Origin: Paraburkholderia ribeironis
GTDB lineage: Bacteria > Pseudomonadota > Gammaproteobacteria > Burkholderiales > Burkholderiaceae
DNA: 64,000 bases
NCBI RefSeq assembly: GCF_900019265.1
Contig: NZ_CYGX02000010.1
Span: 62,001 to 126,000, forward strand
Reading direction: 5' to 3'
Below are positions 26,812 through 36,184 of this stretch, piece after piece (the first letter of the stretch is position 1; each line of letters begins with the position of its first letter). Made by a program: the position numbers and the translations under genes. Under the pieces are notes generated by a model. It did no database searches and was not told the origin of the DNA. It saw only the letters and a list, made by a program, of their open reading frames with translations.

Positions 26812-28176
26812 TCACCGCTCCGCTTCGCCTTTGGCCGCAAGGCCATAGCGCTTGATCTTCTCGTAGAGCGTGGCTTTACCGAGTTGCAGCCGGTCGGCCG
26901 CCACTGCGACCGCTCCGCCCGCCTGCTCCAACGCTTGCGCGATCATCGCCCGCTCGAATTGCTCGACGCGTTCCTTCAACGGCTGCGTGGCCGTTTCATC
27001 GTCGGCGAAAGTCATGACAGGCTCGTCGGCGATGCCGAGTACGAAGCGGTCGGCCGCATTGCGCAATTCCCGCACGTTGCCCGGCCAGTCGCGCTGCATC
27101 AGGCTCGCGCGCTGACGATCAGTGAGCATCGGCGCTGGGCGTTGATAGCGCACCGCCGCATCCAGCAGAAAGTGCTCGAAAAGCGGCACGATGTCCTCAC
27201 GTCGCTCGGAGAGCGGCGGCAGCGCGATCGTCACCACGTTCAGCCGGTACAGCAGATCGCGCCGGAACGAACCGTCCGCCACATGGTCGGCCATATCGCC
27301 CTTCGCGGCGGCGACCACGCGGCAATTCACGCGAATCGGCTGATTCGAGCCGAGCCGCTCCAGCACGCCGTCCTGCAACACGCGCAGCAGCTTGACCTGC
27401 AACGCGAGCGGCATGCTCTCGATCTCGTCGAGAAACAGCGTGCCGCCTGACGCGTGCTCGAGTTTGCCGATCCGACGCTTGGCCGCGCCGGTGAATGCGC
27501 CCGGTTCGTAGCCGAACATCTCCGACTCGAACATCGGCTCGGGCAGCGCCCCGCAGTTGACCGCGATGAACGGCTTGTCACGCCGCGGCGACAACTCATG
27601 CAGGCTGCGCGCGATCAACTCCTTGCCCGCGCCGGTGTCGCCGTTGATCAGCACGGACGCATCGGTCGGCGCGACGTTGGCGATCAGCCGCCGCACCTGT
27701 TCGATTGCGGGACTGCGGCCGATGATCCGCGGCGCGACCGTGTTCTGCTCCGCCAGCTCGCGGCGCAACGCGAGGTTTTCGAGCACCAGCTTGCGACGCT
27801 CCAGCGCGCGCCGCACGGTTTCGATCAGACGCTCGGAGGCGAACGGCTTTTCGATGAAGTCATACGCGCCGTCGCGCATCGCCTGCACGGCCATCGAAAT
27901 ATCGCCGTGACCCGTGACCAGGATCACCGGCACGTCGGGTGCGCGCTCGTGGCACTGCGCAAGCAGATCGAGTCCGCTCGCGCCGGGCAGGCGGATGTCG
28001 CTGACGATCACGCCGGAGAAATCCGCGCTGATCGTCTTCGCGGCGGACTCCACCGACGCGTGGCCGATCACGTCGAAGCCCGCCAGTTGCAAGCTCTGGA
28101 CGCTCGCGCGCCGCACCAGTTCGTCGTCTTCGATATACAGCACTTGCAGGCCGTTGTTCTGCATCGCGTTTTCCAT
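26812..28176 (-). CDS. dctD: Sigma-54-dependent response regulator DctD
   Basis: NtrC-family activator, 454 residues, that turns on dctA when phosphorylated by DctB. Domains: receiver (about 5-120, IEDDELVRR and the phosphorylated Asp in [10 protein letters not shown] near 55), AAA+ domain with Walker A GDTGAGKE (about 175), the sigma-54-contact GAFTGA loop ([14 protein letters not shown]) and Walker [13 protein letters not shown], then a C-terminal Fis-type helix-turn-helix ([23 protein letters not shown]). The start at MENAMQNN lies 5 bases after the dctB stop. A later ATG (MQNN) is an alternative. Confidence 0.94.
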   Translation of the reverse strand: MENAMQNNGLQVLYIEDDELVRRASVQSLQLAGFDVIGHASVESAAKTISADFSGVIVSDIRLPGASGLDLLAQCHERAPDVPVILVTGHGDISMAVQAMRDGAYDFIEKPFASERLIETVRRALERRKLVLENLALRRELAEQNTVAPRIIGRSPAIEQVRRLIANVAPTDASVLINGDTGAGKELIARSLHELSPRRDKPFIAVNCGALPEPMFESEMFGYEPGAFTGAAKRRIGKLEHASGGTLFLDEIESMPLALQVKLLRVLQDGVLERLGSNQPIRVNCRVVAAAKGDMADHVADGSFRRDLLYRLNVVTIALPPLSERREDIVPLFEHFLLDAAVRYQRPAPMLTDRQRASLMQRDWPGNVRELRNAADRFVLGIADEPVMTFADDETATQPLKERVEQFERAMIAQALEQAGGAVAVAADRLQLGKATLYEKIKRYGLAAKGEAER

Positions 28177-28181
28177 CTGGT

Positions 28182-30230
28182 TCAGGAACCGGTTGTCAGC
28201 GGGTTCGCTGGCGGGTTCGCTGGCGGGTTCGCTGGCGGGTTCGCTGGCGGGTTCGCTGGCGGGTTCGTCTGAGCGCGCGCACGGCGCAGCGTCAATACGA
28301 ATAATGCACCGCCGTCCGGCGCGTTGCGCGCCACCAGCGTGCCGCCGCAATCGCGTGCGATCGACGACGATATCGCCAGGCCGAGACCGAGCCCGTGGCC
28401 CATTTCCTTGGTCGTGAAGAACGGCTCGAACAGATGCGGCAGCACGTCATCGGGAATGCCGGGGCCGTTGTCGCTGACCGCGATCGACAGGTTCGCCTCG
28501 GCGACTTCGATCACGATCGAAATGCGCGGCGGGCTCATCCCGGCCGTCGCGTCGAGCGCATTACCGAGCAGGTTGATCAGCACCTGTTCGAGCCGCAGGT
28601 CGTCGCAATGCGCGACCGGTTCGGGATGGTCGTCGGCGAGACTGAGCGGCGTGCGCGTGCCGCTTTGCGCATCGAGCAACGCGTACTCGACTTCGACGCC
28701 CTGCAAGCGCTTCTGCAGCAACGCGACGACGTTGCGCAACGCCCGCACGATCGGCGCCCGCGCACTGCGCGGCCGCGCCCGCCCGACGAACAGCTTCAGC
28801 TGATTGGTGATCTTGCCCATGCGCTCGGTGAGCGCCGCGATCGCCTCGAGATTCTCGCGCGCCGACGCCTGGTCGCCGCGTTCGAGCAGCACGCGCGTGT
28901 TGTCGGAGAAACCGCGCAATGCGGCGAGCGGCTGATTGAGTTCATGCGTGATGCCGGCCGCCATCTGACCGAGCGCGGCGAGCTTGCTCGCCTGGATCAG
29001 TTCATCGTGCGCGGCGCGCAACTCCTGCTCGGCGCGCGTGCGTTCGGCCACTTCCTTCTGTAATTGTTCGTTCGCCTGAGAAAGATCGACGGTGCGCTCG
29101 GCGACCCGCTGGTTCAGCTCCGCGTAGGCCTTTTGCAGCAACCCGCGGCTACGCATCACTTCGCGCACGCGCGCACGGCGCATTCTCCAGTAGAACGCGA
29201 GCAGCACCAGCGAGACGTAGCCGAAGCCCGTGACGATGGTCGCGTTGCGCGCGTCGGCGTCGACCGGAGCGACCGGCGACATCGTGATCAGATGCCAGTC
29301 CGGTTCGCCCATGCTGCGCCGCGACGCGAGATAACGCGGCGCACGGCGTCCGCCGCCGATGCGCACGATCTGCGCATTGCCTTCGAGCACGCGCTCGATG
29401 GTCAGCGGCAGCGGCGCGATCGGCTGCTGCGCGTATTGCCGCGCCTGGTAGATCGAATCGGCGACCTGCCCCGACAGCGGCCGTATCGTGTGATATTTCC
29501 ACGCCGGCACCGAGGACAGAAAGATCACGCCGTGATCGTCGGTGACGACCAGCGGCTCGGACGCATCCGCGCCCTGAAACCATTCGAGATCGAGTTTGAC
29601 GACCGCCACGCCGACGATCTTGCCGTCGCGCCGCACCGGCTGCGAGATGTAATAGCCCGGCGCCTGCGAAATCGTGCCGATGCCGAAGAAGCGGCCCACG
29701 CCGCCATTGATCGCGTCGAGAAAATACGGCCGGAACTGATAGTTGCCGCCGATGAAGCTGCCCGGGCCGCGCCAGTTGCTGGCGGCGACGCAATAACCGT
29801 CGAGCGGAATGATGTAGGTGACCGTGGCCCGCGCGTGGCGGTTCAGGTCCTCGAGATACAGGTTGGCGCGCTTGACGTTGGCCGGACTGGGATCGACCAG
29901 CACGTCCTGCACGATGGGATGCTCCGCAAGCAGATAGGGCAGCGACTCGTAGCGCTCCAGCGTGCTTTTCAGCGTGCTGGCGGTGCGCTCGACACGCGCC
30001 GCAGCGTTCTGTCGCAAGTTGTCGATTCCGCTTTGCCACGCGACGCTGTAGGTCAGCCAGCACGCCGCCACGAGCCCGGCGACGAGCGCGAAGAGGATCA
30101 GCAGGCGGCGCGTCACGTTGGCAAGGTCCGATTGGTAGGCATCGGACATTGTGGCATAAGGCGACGCGTCGTCGGCGAGGGCAAGGCCTGCCGACGACGC
30201 CGACGGTCGGCGCGCGGTCACCGGGGTCAT
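28182..30230 (-). CDS. dctB: C4-dicarboxylate sensor histidine kinase DctB
   Basis: Membrane sensor kinase, 682 residues. Helix 1 (about 42-62) and helix 2 (about 330-350) bracket a periplasmic double-PAS/Cache domain that binds C4-dicarboxylates (NWRGPGSFIGGNYQFRPYF, SQPVRRDGKIVGVAVVKLDL). A coiled linker leads to HisKA with ITHELNQPLAALRGF (phosphorylated His about 430) and HATPase_c with NLLGNALDA, DNGPGIP and GLGLGLAISSSI. The C-terminus after about residue 655 is a run of NPPA repeats from a 12-base tandem repeat. The start at 30230 lacks a clear ribosome site; MSDAYQSD (30149) is possible. It follows dctA by 48 bases. Confidence 0.94.
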   Translation of the reverse strand: MTPVTARRPSASSAGLALADDASPYATMSDAYQSDLANVTRRLLILFALVAGLVAACWLTYSVAWQSGIDNLRQNAAARVERTASTLKSTLERYESLPYLLAEHPIVQDVLVDPSPANVKRANLYLEDLNRHARATVTYIIPLDGYCVAASNWRGPGSFIGGNYQFRPYFLDAINGGVGRFFGIGTISQAPGYYISQPVRRDGKIVGVAVVKLDLEWFQGADASEPLVVTDDHGVIFLSSVPAWKYHTIRPLSGQVADSIYQARQYAQQPIAPLPLTIERVLEGNAQIVRIGGGRRAPRYLASRRSMGEPDWHLITMSPVAPVDADARNATIVTGFGYVSLVLLAFYWRMRRARVREVMRSRGLLQKAYAELNQRVAERTVDLSQANEQLQKEVAERTRAEQELRAAHDELIQASKLAALGQMAAGITHELNQPLAALRGFSDNTRVLLERGDQASARENLEAIAALTERMGKITNQLKLFVGRARPRSARAPIVRALRNVVALLQKRLQGVEVEYALLDAQSGTRTPLSLADDHPEPVAHCDDLRLEQVLINLLGNALDATAGMSPPRISIVIEVAEANLSIAVSDNGPGIPDDVLPHLFEPFFTTKEMGHGLGLGLAISSSIARDCGGTLVARNAPDGGALFVLTLRRARAQTNPPANPPANPPANPPANPPANPLTTGS
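28199..28267. repeat. 12-bp tandem repeat at the dctB 3' end
   Basis: Five exact copies of GCGGGTTCGCTG (28199-28258) plus a sixth that diverges after 9 bases. In dctB they encode repeated Asn-Pro-Pro-Ala at the extreme C-terminus, 15-85 bases before the stop. Being a multiple of three, copy change would not break the frame. Confidence 0.97.
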
Positions 30231-30278
30231 ACGCGGGTGTCCGCGGCCATCATGAAGAGTGTCTTGCCGGTGCGCGGC

Positions 30279-31559
30279 TCAAACGCCGGCGGGTTCTTTG
30301 ACCGCCACGTCGCCGCGCAACGCCGCGTTCAGCTTGCTGCGGTCCAGTTCCTTTTCCCATGCCGACACCACCACCGTCGCCACGCCGTTGCCGACGATGT
30401 TGGTCAGCGCGCGGCATTCGCTCATGAAGCGGTCGATGCCGAGAATCAGCACCATGCCCGACAGCGGAATGGTCGGCACCACGGCGAGCGTCGCGGCCAG
30501 CGTGATGAAGCCTGCGCCGGTCACACCGCTCGCGCCCTTCGAGGTCAGCATCGTCACCGCCAGCAAAGTGAGCTGCTGCGTCCACGTGAGGTCGGTGTTG
30601 GTCGCCTGGGCGATGAACAGCACGGCCATCGTCATGTAGATGTTGGTGCCGTCGAGGTTGAACGAATAGCCGGTCGGCACCACGAGGCCCACCACCGAGC
30701 GCGAGCAGCCGAGCTTTTCGAGCTTCAGCATCAGTTGCGGCAGCGCGGCTTCGGACGAGCTCGTGCCGAGCACGATCAGCATCTCTTCCTTGATGTACGC
30801 GACGAAGCGCAGGATGTTGAAACCCACCACGCGGGCGATGATGCCGAGCACGACCACCACGAACACGATCGAGGTCAGATAGAACGTGCCGATCAGCTTG
30901 AGCATCGGCAGCAGCGAGCCGATGCCGTACTTGCCGATGGTGAACGCCATCGCGCCGAACGCACCGATCGGCGCCAGCTTGGTGATGATGCGCACGATGC
31001 CGAACAGCACGTGCGAGAGGCCTTCGATGAAATTCGTCACCGGCTTGCTCTTCTCACCGGCCGTCGCCAGCACCGCGCCGAACAGCAGCGCGATCAGCAG
31101 GATCTGCAGGATTTCGCCTTGCGCGAAAGCCGACGACAACGTGTCCGGAATCAGATGCATCAGGAAGTCGACGGTCGTCTGGCCGTGCGCTTTCGCGGCA
31201 TACGACGCAACCGCCTTGCCGTCCAGCGTAGCCGGGTCGATGTTGAAGCCGGCGCCGGGCCTGAGCAGGTGCGTGGCGACGAGGCCGAGCACCAGCGCGA
31301 AGGTCGAGACGATCTCGAAGTACAGCAGCGCCTTGCCGCCGACGCGCCCGACCTTCTTCATGTCTTCCATGCCGGCGATACCCGTCACCACCGTGCAGAA
31401 GATGATCGGCCCGATCACCATCTTGATCAGCTTGATGAAGCCGTCGCCAAGCGGCTTCATATCGACGGCGAGGTTCGGGTAAAAATGCCCGAGCGCGATA
31501 CCGATGATGATCGCCACGATCACCTGGACGTACAGCACTTTGTGGATAGGTTTCTTCAC
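30279..31559 (-). CDS. dctA: C4-dicarboxylate/proton symporter DctA
   Basis: Inner-membrane importer of succinate, fumarate and malate, of the DAACS family, 426 residues. It has the family marks [25 protein letters not shown] at the start, [13 protein letters not shown] (serine-rich loop HP1), [17 protein letters not shown] and [15 protein letters not shown]. The GTG start at 31559 has AGGA 7 bases upstream; an upstream ATG would add 17 unrelated residues. It heads dctA-dctB-dctD and has a sigma-54 promoter about 180 bases upstream. Confidence 0.96.
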   Translation of the reverse strand: MKKPIHKVLYVQVIVAIIIGIALGHFYPNLAVDMKPLGDGFIKLIKMVIGPIIFCTVVTGIAGMEDMKKVGRVGGKALLYFEIVSTFALVLGLVATHLLRPGAGFNIDPATLDGKAVASYAAKAHGQTTVDFLMHLIPDTLSSAFAQGEILQILLIALLFGAVLATAGEKSKPVTNFIEGLSHVLFGIVRIITKLAPIGAFGAMAFTIGKYGIGSLLPMLKLIGTFYLTSIVFVVVVLGIIARVVGFNILRFVAYIKEEMLIVLGTSSSEAALPQLMLKLEKLGCSRSVVGLVVPTGYSFNLDGTNIYMTMAVLFIAQATNTDLTWTQQLTLLAVTMLTSKGASGVTGAGFITLAATLAVVPTIPLSGMVLILGIDRFMSECRALTNIVGNGVATVVVSAWEKELDRSKLNAALRGDVAVKEPAGV

Positions 31560-31747
31560 GATGGTTCCTGCTAGGGGGATGAGCTCATGGCCTGCGACGC
31601 TGCGCATCATGCGAACGAATGGTCGTCGCGCTGTGCACGGCGTCAGGCCGCGACAAGACGACGAATTCAGAAATACCGGGAAGGGAAGTCAGACATCGTT
31701 GTCTCCTTGCTTTAGTTGTCGGTCCGTTGCGGCCGCGTGCTCTATTT

Positions 31748-31763
31748 TGCAAGGTCGATGCCA
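31748..31763 (-). promoter_or_regulatory. Sigma-54 promoter of dctA
   Basis: On the minus strand TGGCATC-N4-TTGCA matches the -24/-12 consensus with correct GG-GC spacing. Predicted transcription start is near 31737, giving a 178-base leader before dctA. Upstream dyads and an IHF-like site complete the enhancer layout. Confidence 0.85.
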
Positions 31764-31778
31764 GCTTGGCGCTGACGC

Positions 31779-31791
31779 TATGTATTTGATT
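31779..31791 (-). promoter_or_regulatory. IHF-like site
   Basis: On the minus strand AATCAAATACATA matches the IHF consensus (A/T)ATCAA-N4-TT(A/G) at all but one position. It lies at about -48, between the sigma-54 promoter and the two upstream dyads, where DNA bending would help the activator reach the polymerase. Confidence 0.55.
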
Positions 31792-31826
31792 TTTATGGCC
31801 GTTCTATCCCATTGACGACGCGCGCC

Positions 31827-31876
31827 GTCCGGGATTCCGGAAATCCGGACAAGGGCTGTCGGGGAATCCGGAATTC
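31827..31876. promoter_or_regulatory. Two dyads, probable DctD enhancer sites
   Basis: Dyad 1 (31827-31850) is an imperfect 24-base palindrome with TTCCGGAA at its centre and GTCCGG/CCGGAC ends, 20 of 24 positions symmetric. Dyad 2 (31864-31876, GAATCCGGAATTC) shares the core. Their centres are about 31-32 bases apart, three helical turns, at roughly -102 and -133 from the predicted dctA start. This is the expected position for paired DctD dimers. Confidence 0.65.
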
Positions 31877-32002
31877 ATTGAGGCGACGTTTACGGGAAAA
31901 CCCGAGCGCTGTCTGGATGCGCGGCGTGCGCGGCGTCAAGACGTGGGTGCCGGTGTCGGTCGGCCCTGGTCGGTCCATTCAATCGGCCAGCCCGGCCAGT
32001 GC

Positions 32003-33073
32003 TCAAACCCCGCCTTCTTCGAGCACCAGCAGATTTTCGTGCGAGAAACCCAGCGACACCGGCTGCCCCCGTTCCGGCAGACCGCGATTCGGATCGTTGA
32101 ACACGTCGAGAGAAATCACCGCGTCGCTCACGCGCGTTCGGATACGCACCACCGCGCCGAGGAAGTTCACCTCTTCGACGACCGCGTTCAGCGTGTTGCG
32201 GCCAGCCGCGGCCGGCTCCAGCACGATCGCCTCGGGACGCAGCGCAAGCAGCCGCCGCTTGCCCGCGTCGTCCGGCGGCAAGGGCTGGGTGGTGGTCAGC
32301 TCCTGACCGTCCACCGCCATCCTGCCGGTCGCCGGATCGACCACGTGCCCGGCCAGAATGTTCAGCGTGCCGACGAACGACGCGACGAAGCGGGTGCGCG
32401 GATAGTTGTAGATCTCGGACGGCGAGCCGATCTGTTCGATACGGCCTTCGTTCATCACGACGATGCGGTCAGAAATCGACAGCGCTTCTTCCTGGTCGTG
32501 CGTGACGAAAATCGACGTGATGCCGAGCTCGCGCTGCAACGCGCGAATGTCCTGCCGCAAGGCAATGCGGATCTTCGCGTCGAGCGCCGACAGCGGTTCG
32601 TCGAGCAGCAGCACTTCCGGCTTGCCGGCCAGTGCGCGCGCCAACGCCACGCGCTGCTGCTGGCCGCCCGACAATTGCCACGGATAACGCTCGCCAAGCT
32701 GCGGCAGTTTGATCAGCTCCAGCATCTCCTGCACGCGCTGGCCGATCTCGGCCTGTGGCCGATGCGCAACCTTCAGTCCGAAGCCGATGTTCTCGGCGAC
32801 CGTCATGTTGGGAAACAGCGCGTACGACTGAAACACCATGCCGACTTTGCGTTGCCGCGTGCGAAGCTGCGTGACGTCCTTGTCGCCGATCCGGATGGCG
32901 CCGCGCGTCGGCGTTTCGAAGCCGGCGATCATTCGCAGCACCGTGGTCTTGCCGCAACCGGACGGTCCGAGAAACGTGATGAACTCGCCGCGTTCGATCT
33001 GCATGTCGAAGTGATGCAGCGCCGTGTTCGCCCCAAAGGACTTGTGCAGACTTTCGATCTCGAGGAATGCCAT
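32003..33073 (-). CDS. PotA/FbpC-type ABC transporter ATP-binding protein
   Basis: ATPase of an importer, 356 residues. Walker A GPSGCGKTT (about residue 37), Q-loop FQSYALFPNMTV, signature LSGGQQQRVALARAL, Walker B VLLLDEPLSALD and the switch His in VTHDQEEAL are all present. After about residue 235 comes a TOBE/MOP-like domain (LRPEAIVL, FLGAVVRIRTRV), as in polyamine, iron and phosphonate importers. It is the last gene of the ugpQ-SBP-permease-permease-ATPase operon, 33 bases after permease 2. The substrate cannot be read from the ATPase. Confidence 0.9.
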   Translation of the reverse strand: MAFLEIESLHKSFGANTALHHFDMQIERGEFITFLGPSGCGKTTVLRMIAGFETPTRGAIRIGDKDVTQLRTRQRKVGMVFQSYALFPNMTVAENIGFGLKVAHRPQAEIGQRVQEMLELIKLPQLGERYPWQLSGGQQQRVALARALAGKPEVLLLDEPLSALDAKIRIALRQDIRALQRELGITSIFVTHDQEEALSISDRIVVMNEGRIEQIGSPSEIYNYPRTRFVASFVGTLNILAGHVVDPATGRMAVDGQELTTTQPLPPDDAGKRRLLALRPEAIVLEPAAAGRNTLNAVVEEVNFLGAVVRIRTRVSDAVISLDVFNDPNRGLPERGQPVSLGFSHENLLVLEEGGV

Positions 33074-33106
33074 GATTCGCTGCCTCAGTCCATCAAACTC
33101 AGTGCG

Positions 33107-33898
33107 TCAAAATTTTCGGCCGCTGATCGCGCGGGCCGAGCCGAATACCTGAATCAAACCCATCGACGCCCACGTGACCGCGAACGCGATGATCGCGAGC
33201 GCCGACGGTTCATACGCGCGGTTCGCGCCGATCAATTGCAGATACGGCCCGAACGCGGGCCGGTCGAGCAGACTCGCGATGGTGAACTCGCCGATCACCA
33301 CGGCAAAGGTGAGAAACGCGCCGGACAGAATGCCCGAGCGGATATTCGGGAAGATCACCTTGAAAAGAATGGTCGGCCAGTTTGCACCGAGACATTCGGC
33401 CGCTTCGGTGAGCGAGCGCACGTCGACGGCGCGCAGGCCGGCATCGACCGCGCGGTACATGTACGGCAGCGACAGCGTCACGTAGCCGAACACCAGCAGC
33501 AGGTCGGTCGCGCGTTCGTGACTGGTGAGCGGCAGAATCGAACTGCTGTTGTAGATGCGCAGATAGCCGAACACGATCACGATAGCCGGCACCACCAGCG
33601 GCAGCAGCGTGATGAATTCGACCGCCGGCCGCAGCTTCGGCAAACGCAGTTGCACCCAGTACGCGGTCGGCACCACCAGCAGCACGCCGACGACGATCGT
33701 CAGGACTGCCATCAGAATCGAATAGCCGAACGAGGCCTGAAAATGCGGATCGGCCAGCACGACGCGATACGCTTCGAAGCTGTACGTGCCGCGCTTCATT
33801 CGCAGGCTGAACTCGAAGGTCGCGATCAGCGGAATCAGAAAGTACAGCGAGCCGACCACCACCGCGGTCCACGCGCCCACCCGCGACTGGCTTTTCAT
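33107..33898 (-). CDS. ABC transporter permease 2 (PotC-like)
   Basis: A 263-residue inner-membrane permease with six predicted helices. The EAA-type cytoplasmic loop that docks the ATPase is EAAECLGANWPTILFKVIFPNIRSGI (about residue 165-190). Residues 1-20 form the first helix with no signal peptide. Its ATG overlaps the stop of permease 1 (ATGA), indicating tight translational coupling. Confidence 0.9.
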   Translation of the reverse strand: MKSQSRVGAWTAVVVGSLYFLIPLIATFEFSLRMKRGTYSFEAYRVVLADPHFQASFGYSILMAVLTIVVGVLLVVPTAYWVQLRLPKLRPAVEFITLLPLVVPAIVIVFGYLRIYNSSSILPLTSHERATDLLLVFGYVTLSLPYMYRAVDAGLRAVDVRSLTEAAECLGANWPTILFKVIFPNIRSGILSGAFLTFAVVIGEFTIASLLDRPAFGPYLQLIGANRAYEPSALAIIAFAVTWASMGLIQVFGSARAISGRKF

Positions 33899-34833
33899 CG
33901 ACGCCCCCTTTCGGCACGCGAGCGCAACCAGATGTAGCCGCCGTTCGACAGGCCGGTTACGACCACCATGCCGAGCGCGAGCGCATAGCCGAGGTTCTCG
34001 TTGTGCATCACGTCGCCGCGAATCTGCGCGAACAGCAGGATCGTGACGATGTTCAGCGAGCTGCCGGTCAGCGCGTAAGCGGTCGCGACCGCGCCGAACG
34101 AATTGGCGAACAGCAGCAGCGTCGCGCCGAGCACGCTCGGCCACAATACCGGCAGCGCGACGTAGCGCCAGTATTGATAGGCGGTGCCGCCGAGGCAATC
34201 GCACGCTTCGCGCCATTCGCGCTTCAGGCCGTCGAGCGCGGGCGTGACGATCAGCACCATCAACGGAATCTGGAAGTACAGATAGGTCAGCGTCAAGCCG
34301 GAGAAGCTCAGAATGCTGAATCCCGTTGCGTACAGATTGAAGCCGAGGTACTTCTTCAGCAACACGGTGACCAGCCCGACGCGCCCCAGCGTGGCGATGA
34401 ACGCGAAGGCGAGCGGCACGCCGGCGAAGTTCGACGCGACGCCGGAAAACGTCATCAAGGTCGGACGAATCCAGCCAGGCAGTTTGCCCTGCACCGCCGC
34501 CCACGCGAGCAGCGAGCCGAGCGCTGCGCCGCCGAGCGAGGACGCGGCGCTCACCTTGAAGCTGATCCAGTACGCGTCGAGCACGGTCGGCTGCAACAGC
34601 GCGCGGAAATTGGCGAGCGTGAAGTGGCCTTGCGCATCCTGGAACGCGCCGACCATCAGGAAGCCGGTCGGCAGAATCAGAAACATCAGCGCAAACGTGA
34701 AGAACGGCACCATGCCGATCCAGGCAAGCAGTGGCGACGCACGGCCCGGCCCGTTCACGCGCGGCGTTGGCGTGGGCACCGGCGGAACCAGCAGTTCCGG
34801 CTGCACCGATCCGGCATCCGATGAAGCGCTCAT
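33895..34833 (-). CDS. ABC transporter permease 1 (PotB-like)
   Basis: A 312-residue permease with a Pro-rich cytoplasmic N-terminus (about 1-35) and six or more helices. The ATPase-docking loop is EACDCLGGTAYQYWRYVALPVLWPSV (about residue 210). It forms a heterodimeric channel with permease 2, which its 3' end overlaps by 4 bases. It follows the substrate-binding protein gene by 137 bases. Confidence 0.9.
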   Translation of the reverse strand: MSASSDAGSVQPELLVPPVPTPTPRVNGPGRASPLLAWIGMVPFFTFALMFLILPTGFLMVGAFQDAQGHFTLANFRALLQPTVLDAYWISFKVSAASSLGGAALGSLLAWAAVQGKLPGWIRPTLMTFSGVASNFAGVPLAFAFIATLGRVGLVTVLLKKYLGFNLYATGFSILSFSGLTLTYLYFQIPLMVLIVTPALDGLKREWREACDCLGGTAYQYWRYVALPVLWPSVLGATLLLFANSFGAVATAYALTGSSLNIVTILLFAQIRGDVMHNENLGYALALGMVVVTGLSNGGYIWLRSRAERGRR

Positions 34834-34970
34834 AACTCACCCTTGGGGCTTTCTGGCTGACGCGGCACGCCGCCCGTGACGAGCGGCGCGCAACGGCAGC
34901 ACTTCACGCTACAGTGCAATGTCGCGGCACAGGCGCTCCATCGCCGCGACTGATCACTCGGTCAGGCCGC

Positions 34971-36083
34971 TTACTTGACGTTCGCGCCGACCGCTTCATC
35001 CCAATGCTTCGTGACGGTTTCCTTGTACGCGTCCTGTTGCGACAGCGTCGGGAACACCACGTTCTTGTACGACGACGGCGGCGGCAACTTGTCGAGCAGC
35101 GCTTGCGGCACCTTCTTCGCGCTCACCAGTTCGTTGTAGCGCATCGGGTGGCAGTAGCCCGTCAGCCAGCCGATCTGCCCTTCGTCCGAATACAGGTATT
35201 CCATCCACAGCTTGGCTGCGTTCGGGTGCGGTGCGTACGCGCTGATTGCCTGAACGTACACACCGGCGAGCACTCCGGACTTCGGAATCACCACCTGCAC
35301 TTTCGGATTGCCCTTTAGCGTATCGCGGTCGGCGAGCGCGTTATAGTCCCAGCGCACGATGATCGGCGTGGTGCCTTGCGCGAGCGATGCAGCCTTGCCG
35401 ATCACCGGCACGAAGTTGCCGCTCTTGTTCAGGTCGGCGAAGAACTTGAGGCCGGCCTGGTCGGCCTTGCTCGCGTCGCCCTTGCTTTGTGCCAGACCGG
35501 CTGCGTACACCGCCTGGATCGCCTGATTGGCCGAGCGCGGGTCGCCTGCCAGCGAGACGGCGTTCTTGTAGTCGGACTTGAGCAGATCGCTCCAGTCCGA
35601 CGGCGTCTTGTCGATCATGTCGGCGTTCACTTCAAACGCCAGCACGCCGTAGTAGTCGCCGTACCAGTAGCCATCGGCATCTTTCGACTCCTTGGGAATC
35701 GAGTTCCACGTCGCGACCTTGTACGGCTGCAGCAACCCCGCGGCCTTCGCGGACGGACCGAACGACAGACCCACGTCGATCACGTCCGGCGCCTGCGGAC
35801 CTTTGTTGCCCTTGTTCGCCTTGATGGCTTCGATTTCATCGCCCGAACCCGCATCCGGATTCAACTCGTTGATCTTGATGCCGTACTTCTTCTGGAATCC
35901 CGCCACCAGTTGCCCATAGTTGCACCAGTCGTGCGGCAGCGCGATCACGGTGAGCTGGCCTTCCTGCTTCGCGGCGGCGATCAGTGCGTCGAGCGGCGCG
36001 GCCGAAGCGCTGCCGACAGCGGCCGCGGCGACACCCGCAACGGCCGACATCGAAAATAAACGGGCTAACGCGGTGCGGTTCAT
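34971..36083 (-). CDS. ABC transporter periplasmic substrate-binding protein
   Basis: A 370-residue binding protein with a signal peptide (MNRTALARLFSMSAVAGVAAAAVGSASA cut near 28) and a two-lobed fold of the PotD/AfuA-like group (LIAAAKQEGQLTVIALPHDWCNYGQLVAGFQKKYGI, DVIDVGLSFGPSA, IIVRWDYNA, YLYSDEGQIGWLTGYCHPMRY). The ligand is unknown; position after ugpQ hints at a phosphorylated glycerol or polyol compound. GGGGAAG before the ATG at 36083 supports the start; MGKT 12 bases earlier is an alternative. Confidence 0.88.
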   Translation of the reverse strand: MNRTALARLFSMSAVAGVAAAAVGSASAAPLDALIAAAKQEGQLTVIALPHDWCNYGQLVAGFQKKYGIKINELNPDAGSGDEIEAIKANKGNKGPQAPDVIDVGLSFGPSAKAAGLLQPYKVATWNSIPKESKDADGYWYGDYYGVLAFEVNADMIDKTPSDWSDLLKSDYKNAVSLAGDPRSANQAIQAVYAAGLAQSKGDASKADQAGLKFFADLNKSGNFVPVIGKAASLAQGTTPIIVRWDYNALADRDTLKGNPKVQVVIPKSGVLAGVYVQAISAYAPHPNAAKLWMEYLYSDEGQIGWLTGYCHPMRYNELVSAKKVPQALLDKLPPPSSYKNVVFPTLSQQDAYKETVTKHWDEAVGANVK

Positions 36084-36184
36084 GGTCTTCCCCATCCTTT
36101 GCCGAAATTGCTGCGTTTGGAAAATTTCTGATTCGACTTCAGGGGGCGCGCCAGTGCCGAGTCGTCTGCGCGCCCGCGCCATGC

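Larger units (their letters stand above)
31560..32002. other. dctA control region
   Basis: 443 bases between dctA and the ABC ATPase stop. It contains the dctA leader, sigma-54 promoter, IHF-like site and the two dyads. I see no gene. Confidence 0.6.

Noticed and set aside
28199..28267. Considered as a CRISPR array
   Set aside because: The 12-base units are contiguous with no spacers and are translated as part of dctB.
29064..31574. 836-codon plus-strand frame opposite dctB and dctA
   Set aside because: Arg/His-rich low-complexity product with no domain; it spans two well-supported genes on the other strand.
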